A stretch of DNA of 59,763 nucleotides from an uncultured Clostridia bacterium (GTDB lineage: Bacteria > Bacillota > Clostridia > Christensenellales > UBA1242): the NCBI GenBank assembly GCA_947053595.1, contig CAMRSX010000008.1:1-59763 (forward strand), read 5' to 3'. The notes under the pieces are model-generated. The model ran no database searches and was not told the DNA's origin. It saw only the letters and a list, made by a program, of their open reading frames with translations. Positions within the stretch are counted from its first letter, which is position 1. Every line of letters starts with the position of its first letter. The position numbers and the translations under genes were made by a program. Shown here piece by piece: positions 44,801-56,800 of the stretch.

Positions 44801-47800
44801 GGCGTCAAATGTGACAATATTCTGTGTGATTGAGCCTTCCACAAGCTCTCCGCCATTGGCATCAAAGCTTACGGTTGGAGTTTTTGGAGTGCCGTCCAAT
44901 GCAATTGTCATGTTGTTGTCAACCGCGCTTGCCGCAATGGTGACAACTGCCACTTCTTGGCCATCAACCATCGTGATTTCATAAACATAGTCCACGCCTT
45001 CCACAAGCAAAGTGCCACTTTTGTTGATGGTGATGGATGTTGGAAGAGCATATCCATACATTCTTACAAAGGTTGCTTGATATTCCTGTCCGCTGATGGC
45101 AGTGTCTTCGCCGCTTTGTTTGGTGACATGGCTAAGTCTGAACAGCACATTGTTCTCGCCCGCAACAGCCTTTCCGCTGATGTGGATGTCGCCAACAATA
45201 TATTCTTTCTTAAGCACAAGGGTTGCAACCTTGTTGTCAGACTCGCTGATGGCATATGTAAATCCGCTTCCGCGCACAGCGTTTTGTCCGTTGATTGTCA
45301 CCACAATTTCTTCTGGCAACATAAAGCCCTGATGAGCAAGAAGGGTGATTGTCACATCCTTTTCGTGCGTAAGCACGCTTGTGGCAGAGCCCTCTGCTGG
45401 GGAGATGTGGTCTTGTGCACTTTCATCTCCGACGTTCACAAAGTCATAATGAATGGTGTTTTCATTTGCTTGCCAATTTGCAAACAGAGTGTGATGAGCT
45501 GGGGTTGTGACAATTGTGGAAGAGGTGATTTCTTCGCCTTCCTCTGTCCACCAACCAGCAAAGGCATATCCCACGCGGGATGGCTGTGCATCCACAGCTT
45601 GGCCATACTCTTCGTCAAACTTGGCGGTGAATGCTGTTGGCATGTCAGAAACATTGTCATTTGGATATGTGGTTGTGACATTGGCATTGAAGGTGATGAT
45701 GATGTCTTGCTGTGTCCATTTTGCAGACAGAGTGACATCATATAGCGCTTTCCAAACGCCGCCAACAACAAAGCCGTCAACGTCTGACAAAAGTTTTCCT
45801 TCTGCGTTTACAATCATTTCATCTCCAGCAAACCAGCCTTCAAAACGATAGCCGCTTCGGGACGCTGTTGGGCTGACTGCATCGCCCAAAACTTTGTTGG
45901 ATTCTTCTGCATCAATTTCAGAGTGGAAGCTGGAAGAATCATAGGCAATATAAACCACGCCTGTGCTTGGCACAATGCTTACATTGGTGGAGCCGCTGCC
46001 CTTGTTTCCGTCCAGTGTGATTTTGTAAACAACCGCTTGCCACTGCGCAATGAGAGTTGTGTTGGTGCTGCCAAAAGTGAAGGTTGTGCCTTGCAAAATT
46101 TCTTCTGTCACTTCATCTTTCCAGCCAAGGAACACATATCCCTCACGCGTTGGCATAGCCACTTCACAGGTTTGCCCAAACAGTTTTGTCACTGTCTGGT
46201 CGCCCGCATAAGTTCCGCCATTAGCATCAATGGAAAGGATTGCTTGAACACGCTTAAAATACAGCCTAAACACTGTTGGATTGGACGCATCGCCAGAAAG
46301 CTTGTCGGCATGAGTTATGCCATGGATTGCTGTGTAAGCCTCGTCAAACTCAAAACCATCTTGCGAGAACACCGATGCTGAAACATCAAACGCCTCGTCC
46401 ACAACGCCTTTAAGGCTGTCCAGCAGCACGGAATATGAAGCCGAATAAGTTTCATCCAACTGCATAAGGAAAACTTCAACATGATAAACCACTTTTCCAG
46501 CCTCAGCGGTTGCAGTAAGCTCCACAAGTGTATTTGGCATTGCAAAGCTTCCGTTGTTTACACTGACATTGCCTTCAAATTTTGGCTCAGAATATCCTGC
46601 CATGCAAACAGCAGAAAGTTCCACAATTTCGCCATAAAAAACTTTGTCGATGATTGTTGTGCCTGCAAGGAAGTTGAGCGTTCTTGGGGTTTGGTCTTCG
46701 TTGGAGATTTTTGCTGTTGCAGCCACGCTTTCCACGCCTTTGCCAAGGTTGATTTCAATTTGATTGTGATTGCGTGTGTAAAGCAGATAGATTTCCAAAG
46801 AGCCGTCTGCCTGAACTTTCACAACTTGGTCGATGTATTTGTTTGCAACAAACGAAGCTTTTGTGAAGCCTTCAAGGTTGCGGTAATATCCATCAATTTC
46901 GGCTGAAAGGTCGGCATTGGATGCGCCTGTCATGGTGTCAACTTCGCCAGAAAGCGCAAAGTTGCTTCTGTTTTCAGCAGAAAAATCGGTTGCCTCTGCC
47001 CTTGCAGCAGAGATGGTTTGAACATAGTGATGCACCTTAAAGTTAACTTGCGCTGGCGTCCAGATTGCAAACAAGGTGACTTCCTTGTCGCCGTCCACAC
47101 CAGTGGCAAGAGCTTTGTTTTGAATTTGGTTGGCATTTGGTGTGCCTGTCACAACTTCCAGTTTTGTTCCGTTCACCAAGATGCTCCAGCCAGAAAGGGT
47201 GTAACCTGTTCTTGTGAATCTTGCGGAAAGGTCCACCAAATCGGTGTAAGCATATTCCACAATCAAGTCTTTGCCTTCAATTGGCTGTGCCACGCCTTGA
47301 TATTCCAAATTTGAGTTGTCTGGGTCATATGTCACCACATAGTGGTTGACATTTCTCACGGCATAAAGTTCCAAATTGTTGGCAAACTGATATGACATTT
47401 CGCCCACATCCACTCTTTCTCCACCATTTGGAGAAGTTGTCCAGTGAGAGAATGTCCAGCCTGTCACTGCCCATCCAGTTTGGATGGCATCCAACTCTGC
47501 ATCGCTCAGCACGTTATAAACAGAGTCAAACGCAATGTTTTCTGCTTTATATTGCAAGTCCGCTGTGCCAAAGTTGTGATGATATGTCACGGTGTAGGTG
47601 TTTGCCTGCCAATGAGCATACAGCCTTAGCGTGCCGTTGCCCGCCTCGTCATAGGTGACATCATCGGCGCTGAGTGTGTCTTTGTTGGCAACCATCTTTC
47701 CGCCCGAAGCAGCTGTGAACCAACCCACAAAACGATAACCATCACGCGATGGGGTGATAAGCCCAGATGTCACTTGCAAGGTTTTGTCTGTGACAGCGCT

Positions 47801-50800
47801 GCCGTAAGTGGCGTCTGTCTGAACATAAATTGTGTCATTTGCAATGCTTGGAACTGAAGATGTGCTGCCTGCCGCGCCGCCGTTGTCTGGGTTGACATCC
47901 AAATTCACTTCAACATAGTCTGCCTCCCAAATTGCATAAAGTGTCACACTGCCGCTTCCAACCAAGCTGATTATGCTGGTTTTTGAAGAAGTGAATGTGG
48001 TGCCCTCTTTTGAAATTGCACCTTGCTGCAAAATTTCCCCAAGCTGGGTGTCAAGTTCAACGCCAGCTGTGGAAGTGGACCACCCAAGGAAGGTGTATCC
48101 CTTGCGGGTGAGTTTTGCTGTGAAAGCGCCCTCGGTGTCAAATGTTGCACGAAGGTTTGAGCCCACCCTTGTTAAGCCGCCATCCAATGTGACATCCGAA
48201 ACCGTTCCGCCATTGCCGCTGAGAGAAATGGTGTAAGAGTTTTTCTCCCATTTTGCCAACAGGGTTTTTCCGCTGGTGCTGTTCCAAGTCTGAAGCAGAT
48301 TGCCTTGGATGTCAATTGTGGCGTCTTCCTTGCCGTCTTCAAACCAGCCAAGGAAGCGATATCCCGCGCGGTTTGCAACAGGAGAAATTGTGTCTTCACT
48401 TGTGTTGGAAGCAAAGATGTTTTTGCTGTCAAATTCAATGTAAACTTGCGCAAAGCCGTCTTCTGAAGTTGAAAGCTCTGGCAAAATTTCCACTTCGGTG
48501 GAGCCTTCGCCTTTGTTTTTATCCAACTTCACAACAATTTTGTTTGCGCTGTATTTTGCAACATAAAGCCTGTGTCCCAAGCTTCCAGCTGAAATTGTGG
48601 CAACCGTGCCAGTTGCTGAAACTGCAAATTCTGCTTGCTCTGTTGGGTTGATGCCATTTGCAAACAAGAAATATGCCACGCAGTTGAAAGCTGGAGAAAA
48701 TTCTGCTGAAGCATTTGCAGAAGCGGTGACTGCTGCGTCAAAGTTTCCAGCTGCGTCAAAAATTTTCCACTCTCCCTCAAGATTTGTTGTGTAAGTTGTG
48801 CCCGCGCTTAAAGTGAACGCTTCACTATACATTGCGTTTGCATCTGCAACAAAAGCGCCTGTGGCGTCAATGCTGCCCTGATGCCATTTTTTGATTTTGA
48901 TGTTTTCTGTCCAGCCAGCAAAGCCATAGCCTTCCTTGCTTGCATCCGTTGGCAAGTCAATTCGGTTGGAGTTTATGTTGTAAGTTTTTGGAGATGTTGT
49001 GCCAGTGCCGCCGTTCAACTGATATTCAATGTCAAAATTGGTGAGTTTCCAAACAGCGCGCAATGTCACATCGCCATATTTGGTGTCAAAAATGGTTGCA
49101 CCAGCTGCAAAGCTTTCGGAAGTTGTCCAGTTGCCGTCCAAGCTGATGACTTGCACATTCCACTTATCCAAAGTCCAGCCCAGTCTTCTCACATCTTCGG
49201 CTGTTTTAAGAGAAATTGTGGAGTGAATGTTATATTCTTGCTTGTCGGTTGCGCCATTAATCCAAACGCCGTTTTCGTTGGTGGCAAAGTCATATGTGAT
49301 TGTGAAAGTTTTGAAGCTGTAATAAAGCACAATCACCAGCGAGCCGTCGCCTTCCACCACAAATTCTGTGGCATTGTCCATGTTGTCATGTGCGCCATAC
49401 TCAGTTGTGAAATATTGATTTGCGGCATATTGATAGCCGTTCAAATATGCGTAAGTGCTTGGGTCTGTTTTGATGAGGTTTGCAATTTCCGCCTGTGCGT
49501 CAGAAAGCAAAACCTTTGTGCCAGTTGCAACTTCGTGCTTTCCAGCAACAATGTTGGCATTGTCCACCGTGGCATAAGTGCCGTCTGCGCGCTGCAACAA
49601 AAATTTGATTTGATATTCCACTGGCAGCGCCTCGGCATTTGCCACAACAAAATATCCTCTTGTCATAAGCGCGTCGCCCAGTGTTTCAACATTCATCTTG
49701 AAAGAATATGAAGCCGTGTTGTTGACAGAAGAAACTTCGCCCACCTCTGTTGTTGGAGAGGAAGTTGTGCCAGCCTTAAACTTCAAAATTTGATAGCCCG
49801 CGCGTGTGTTTGCCAAAATGGTGACATCGGCATTGTAATCAATTTCCACTGAGCCGCTTTCAAAATAGTCCACACCGTTGATGGAAATGCTTTCAATGCC
49901 CTCAGAAAGTGTGAAGTTGATAAGCAAGTTGTCCGCCTGCCACCAAGCATAAAGTGTGGCAGTGGTGTTTGGATTTTGCCACAAGATTTTGCCGTCCTCT
50001 TGCTTCAACAGCCAGCCTTCCACAGTGCCGTCCACAACCGAGCCGTCCTTTTCAAACACTTTGCTTCCGCCATTTTCTTGAGTGTCGGTGAAGAATCCCA
50101 AAAGCGAATATCCTTTCTTGCTGGCAACAAACTGCTGCCCGTCTGGAAGCGCAATGTCCACCACCTGTGTGTCAAAGGTTTCTTCCACGCTGGTTGTGCC
50201 AGTGCCACCATCCAAATTAAGCGAAACCTGTGTTGGCACTTTTGTCCAAACAGCTTGCAAGGTGACATCTCCATAAAGTCTTGCGTCACCAACCGCGCTC
50301 ACTCTGCCCGGAGCTGCCACAGGCACCTTTTCAACATCTTGCCAAATGGTGGAAATTCCACTCACGCCCGTTGTGCCAGTGGCTTGCCATGCAAGGTTAT
50401 ATCCTGTCTTTTCAATCACCTTCAAATCCACAAAGTCATCGGTGATGATGTAATTTTGCTGCCCAACAATGTTGTTTCCGTCTTTGTATGTGATGGTGTA
50501 TTGTGTTGGCTCCCACTTTGCAAAAAGTGTGCCCGCATATTGCTGTGTTTCGTCGTCCGCTTCAATCCTAATCCAGTTGCCACTTGCGTCGGTGTAGCCA
50601 TCCACATTCAGTTGCAAACTGCCTTCGCTGTCAATCACCATGGTGGAAAGATTTGGTGCAAACCAGCCAAGGAAGTTATAGCCCGTTCTGTTTGGCACAA
50701 GGTTTGCCTGTGTTGTGCCCACTTGTTGCACAAAGAAGAGGTTGCTGTTAAACTGCACCCAAACACCAATTGGGTCTGGAGAAGAAGCATGGTTGAAGTT

Positions 50801-53800
50801 CAGTTTCACCTCATATCTCTTTTCCTTCCAAACGGCAAGCAAAGTTGCATCGTCTGTGGTGAAAGTGAGGATGTCTTCATCTGTGGCAAAGTTGCCTTCT
50901 TCGTCAATGATTTTTCTTTGCGTTCCGTCAGCGGCCGTGAAAACATAACCCCCAAAAGCAAAACCATCCTTTTGTGGAATTTGAATTTTTTCAGCCTGAG
51001 TGGTGGTGACATTTCCGTCTTCGTCTGCCAAGAACCAACCAATGCCATATTTAAGATAAATCACAGATGTGCCGCCGGTGCTTGCACCGTTGTCGTCAAG
51101 GGTAAGCTTGACATCCTTTGCGGACCAAGAAGCATAAAGGGTTGTTCCGCCTTCTTCCACACCTCTAATCCACATTCCCAGCAGCAAATATCCTGACACC
51201 GAGCCCGAGACAAAGCTTCCGCCGTTGTTGATGACAAGGTCGTCGCCGTCCTTTGTTGCTGTCCAGCCAGCAAAAACATAACCTGCTTTTTCTGGCGTTG
51301 GCAAAGCGCTGTCCGAAATAATTCTGTTGGTGTTGAAGGTGGCAGCAATGTTTTGCGTGTCACCCGAGCCATTGTTGAAATCCAACACAATGTCAATGTT
51401 GTTGGCTTCCCAATTTGCATACAAAATTGCATCCTTTCTTTCCCAAGGGTCAGAAAGCGTGCCGTCTTTTGCAATAATCTGTTGTCCGCTGGAAGAAGTT
51501 TCACTGTTCCACCAGCCTTCAAAGGAATATTCTTCCTTCAGTGCCCAAGCCACAGGGTCAATCAAATCTCCCGTTGCTTGAAAGACGTTGGAATATCCAT
51601 TAATTTCTTCTGGGTCCAGCGTCACTCTTTCGGTGTAAATTTGTGTTGTGCCATAAACCACATAAACATATCGCTTGTTGTCTGTGGCGTTCAGTTTCAC
51701 ATTGCTGGCTGTTGTTGCGTTGGAAGCTGAAATCACAAGTTCAACCTGAACAACTTCTGCTCTCCAAACCGCTTGCAAGGTGACATCTCCCCACTTGTTT
51801 GCAAGTTCTGCATCGTGCCGGTAAACCACGTCTTTTGTCCAGCTGCCAACTGTTTGCATTGCCTTCCAGCCCACAAAAACATATCCTTCTCTCACCGTCT
51901 TTTCATAGGTACTGATTTGATTTGCGCTGGTGATGTCATATTTGATTGTGCCTGTTGGCTTGCCATCATATTCGCCTTCATTTGCGTCCAAAGTGATGGT
52001 GTATTCGTTTGCCTTCCAAACAGCATAAATTTGCTGGCTTTGTCCTTCCTCATCCTTAAAGTCTTTCATAAGCGTGTCTGGGGTGATGAGGCTGATGGTG
52101 TAAACTGTGCCCCCAGCAATATAAATATATTCGCTCATGTCAGAGTTGTAATGTCCAACAACCCCGCTTGCAATCAGGCTGTAAGAGCTGTCATAAGACC
52201 AACCAATGAAGGTATAGCCCGCCCTTGTCACATCTCGCTGATTGATGACAAACTTTCCATCATCGCTGACAATGTCGCCATCGCTCACCACGGCAGAATC
52301 GAAGGTGGAAACGCCCGGCAAGTTTCCATATTTTGTGTCAAACACCACAACTTTTGTGGCTTCTTCGCCAGTGGCTTCCACAACTTTCCACTCGTCGTTG
52401 CGGTCTGCATCTGCGGCAATCTGCCCAGCAGAGCCATTCACACTGGCTTTCACGGTGATTTCCAGTGGAGTGTAGTGTGCATACAGCGTGATGTCGCCAG
52501 CATAAACCCACTTTCCATTTACAACATATTCTGTGCCATCCTCAGCCACAGCATTGTTGACAAAGCTGCCGCCAAGAGAAATTCTCACTCCGTCCTGCCC
52601 AGCGGCTGTGAACCAGCCGTCCAACTCATAACCTCTCTTGGATGCCATTGGCGAAATTGCCACATCGTCCACTGTTACAAAGTTGATTCCATCAAAATAT
52701 ACATACACCTCTGCCGTTGTGTTGCCCGCCAGTTGTCCGTTTTCGTTTGACGCCTCTTCATTCAAGTTTGTGCGAGGCTCCAGCGTCACGGTGTATTTAA
52801 TTGCTTCCCAGTGCGCCACAAGGGTGATTTTTCCATCTTCAGTGGAAACATTCCAGCCATGAACAGACTCTTCGCCATATTGATATACAAAGTTTCCGTC
52901 AGCATCGGCAATCTTGTCCGCCTCGCCGCTTTCAGCGGAGAGATACCAGCCCAAGAAGCGATATCCCGCCCTCTTAGCAACAGGGAAGATGCTGGTTTGT
53001 GCCGTCTTGTCAGAATAAATTTCATTCACGCCATCTGCGTGCTGCCCATACCTTATATATATATTATTATCTAATAAAGTAATCTTATTATCATCAGCAT
53101 CAGTTGCCTCAATTTCTGTGGCCGAACTTCCAACGCTTTCGTTGGCATCCAAGCCCACTTCAATCAAGTTTCCAATCCAGTTTGCAGTGATTTTGTCAGG
53201 TGTGTCGTGTTCCGAGCTGAAGGTATAGCCGTGCGAGCGCGAAGTGAACGCCACCGTCTTGTCCGCATCGTCTGTGATTGTGATGTTTCTTATGTCAAAG
53301 TTGATGTCCGCCAAAAGCCCACTCAAGTTGTTTGTTGCAATTTCAAAGGCAGGTGTTGTCACATCGTCGCCCACAAGATTGTCCAAAGTTTGCACAAGCG
53401 TCACATCCACAAAGCCGTCCGTTGCCGCTGAAAACGTTTCAAATGCTGCTCCATCCAACTCATCGCCAGCCACTCTTGCGTGCCTAAGCACAAGCAAAGC
53501 GCCTTCGCTTAAGCTGTTGATGCGAATTTGCAGTTTCAGTGTGTAAGTGTGTCCAGCAACAAAGTTGTAAGAAGCATATCTTGCCAATGCAAGCACATCC
53601 TCCGCAAACGCCTCTTCGCCAGAAGAAAGGCTGAAGTTCATGAAAGAAGAACCATCCTCTTCGTCCACAATCAAGTTGTTTTCAAAGTGCTGTTTTGCAA
53701 CAGGTGCACCTTCCACAAGGCTCAAAAGCTTTCCGCCGCCCTCGTGCGTCCAGTCTTTAAAGGTATACCCTTCAAAAACAGGGGTTGAAAGGCTGACACT

Positions 53801-56800
53801 TGTGCCAAACTTCTGAACAATGGAAACGGTTGCATTGCCGTTGTAAGTTCCGCCGTTGGCGTCCACAATCAATGTGCGGTCGTCTGCCGCCCACTTTGCA
53901 AAAAGCCTTGCAACTGTGTTTGGCGTTGAAATGTCGTCAAAGGTTGCATTGTTTTCCAAAAACAAAGTTGCGCCCGTCAAGATGTCCTTGTTGATTTTTT
54001 CAATTTCTGGGTCGTCCAAATAAACAGTTGCAAACCAGCCAACAAAGCTGTGCCCTGTCTTTTCTGGAATTGGCAGTCTTCCGTCAGCAAAAGCGCTTCC
54101 AAAACTCTGCCCATAAACCACATTTTGGCTTGCTGGGCTGATTGTTGCGCCTTCGCCAGCCTCAAACACAACCTCATATGTGTTTGCCTGCCATTTTGCA
54201 TACACCGTTGTGCTTTTTGTGGTGTGATTAACAATAAAGTTGTCTTCATTAAAAATTCTGGTGTTTTCCACCTGAGTGTTAAGCCCCGCATCCACAAACC
54301 AGCCAAGGAATGTGTGTCCTGCCCAAACGGCGTCGTCCCACTCACCCACGGCGGAATCATAGTTCACATCCAAAGAAACCTGTGCCACGCCGCCATTTGC
54401 TTCAAAGTTGACGGTGTATTTGTCTGGTTTCCAAAAAGCATAAAGGGTCAAGTTGCCAGCAGTCTTATATGTGTAAACCGCCGAAACCTCAGTGTAAAGC
54501 CCTTCTGCCTCTGCAGTGTTTGTGCTGCTGGTTGTCCAGCCAGCAAGCGAATATCCCGTCTTGCTGTAATTTTCACCCGAATTGGTTGAAAACTCGCTGC
54601 CAAACACAACCTCTTGCACAACATCGTCGCCCTCTCCGCTGCCGGCAACATAGGTGATTTGATATGAATTTGCCTGCCAATATGCAAACAACTCTTTGTC
54701 GCCAATGGTGTTGTAAATTTCGTTGATGCACAAGCCATTTTCGTCCACATATTGCTGTCCGCCGCCGTTTGCAAGCGTGTAATACCCCTTAAAGGTATAT
54801 CCGCTGCGTGCAGGGCAAACAATGGTGTTTGCTGCCAAAGGCTTGGTGCAATCTTCGTCGGTGTAAAGCGTGCTTATGGTGTAATAGTGCCACAGCGCCA
54901 CCGTTCCGTTTTCGTCTTCCTCGCCTTCGCCCAGCTGCTTGTTGAGCGTCACTTTATATTTTGCCTCAGTGAATTTTGCATAAATTGTGGCGCCAGAGCC
55001 TGCCGTTGCCACATCGTCAAAAGTTGCCGTTTCCAAATTGAAATAGTTTTCTGTTGTCAGCGCCGAAACAGGCAGTGAAAAATCTGCATTCTTAAACCAG
55101 CCAGCAAAGTCATAGCCTTCCTTCACCAGCACTGGCAACTCGCTGTCAACAAAACGCGTGTTGAATGTTTTTGTGGTTGCCACCAAGCCGCTTCCGTCTT
55201 GCAAAACGCCGCCGTTAACTTCATAGTTAAGTATGTAAGACAGCCCTTCCCAATAAGCATACAGCGTCACTGTTTGTCCCGCAGGAATTTCATAAGCCCA
55301 CTTGCCACTTCGGGTGTAAGTGATGTTTCCAGAAGTTGCGTTTGCCACAAAGGCGCCCGTTTCGTCAATCACAATCACGCCGCCGTCCAGCGCAGTGCTC
55401 CAACCCTTAAAGGCAAAACCCACCCTGCTTGCCGTTGGCGAAATCACCACATCTGCACTGGTGATGACATTGCTGCCAAACACCACGCCAATGGTGCTTA
55501 AGTCTGCCGGAGTGGTTGTGCCGTGGTTGTCATCCAAAATGATGGAATATGTCTTTGGAGCCCACTTTGCATAAAGCCTCACATCTTCAGCCACATTGTG
55601 CACACTTGCTTCTGTGATTGTCAGCCCGTCATGGTTTGTCCAGCCCACAAAGTCATAGCCTTCCCTCTGTGGCACCAAGCCATTCAGCGCAGAAAAGGTT
55701 TCTCCAAAAGTTACATAATCCCCATACGCAATTGGCATATTGTGCGTGTAAACATGCAGATATCCAATTTGAATGCCTTCAGAAATCTCTCCAGCTTGGT
55801 CTTTACAACCCAAAAGCAAACTGTGTTCTGATAAGCCAGAATTGTTGCATGTTCCACTTTGCGAAACATTTGTATTGCCGCCTTTTGCAGTGAGAGTCCA
55901 AGTTTTAGTTGAAGCATTCCAAGTTAGGGTCACAAGAATATTTTCATTAAGCGACATTGGTTGAGATGAAACAACCCAGTCGCCATTCAAGTACATCCAA
56001 AGCCCATCATCATCGGTGGATACTTCCAAATCCCCCATGGCACCATCAGCTTTGTTTCCAAAAACAATACTGTATGCAGCCTCTGTTACTCTAAATGTTG
56101 TGGAAATGGTGAAATCTGCATCCCAGTTGAGAATATAACCCGTGTCAAAATAAGCTCCGTCAGTGTATGAAGTCAGCTGTGTTGGCATTTTGGCATCTGC
56201 CGTGCCAAGGTCGTAAGAAATCTTATACTGATTTGCAGTAAAAAGAGGATATAAAAGGATTGTCCCCATTTCATCACTGTTTGGAATTGGGTCAAAAATC
56301 CAAGCACCACTTTCACTCCAATAATCTCCTGGGCAGAAACTTCCATCTGCATTAAAAATCTTCTCATCTGCAGGGTCTTGCCCATCAAACCACCCAAGGA
56401 AAGTATATCCCTCTCTAGTTTGCAACCCCTCAAGTCTCTCAAGCCAATCATTATTAGTTGCAAATTCAACAATATTATTAATTTTATTGTCATCATTGGT
56501 ATTAAATGCAGAGTTATAAAGCACATAAATTAAAATATCCGTATCAGCGCCATCAAACTCTCTAAGATTAAGTTCAATTTCTTTTGGTCCCCACTGAGCA
56601 TAGAGGCAAACGGGTTGCTCAAAATATGAGGTTAAGCCTTGCACTGCAGCTTCGTCCTCCAGCACAAAGTCGCTCCAAATTCTTAGGTCTTCAATGCCGT
56701 CAACTCCCTCATACGAAGTCATATCAGGAAGGTACACATCAATTCTAATAAAATATGTCCCATTAGGAATTGCAACTTCTGTCCAATCTTCTGCCAATAA

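Noticed and set aside
49976..51196. 406-codon and many other plus-strand frames opposite the giant gene
   Set aside because: They arise from codon bias of the repeats (few stops in the antisense frame), lack ribosome binding sites and follow the repeat period.
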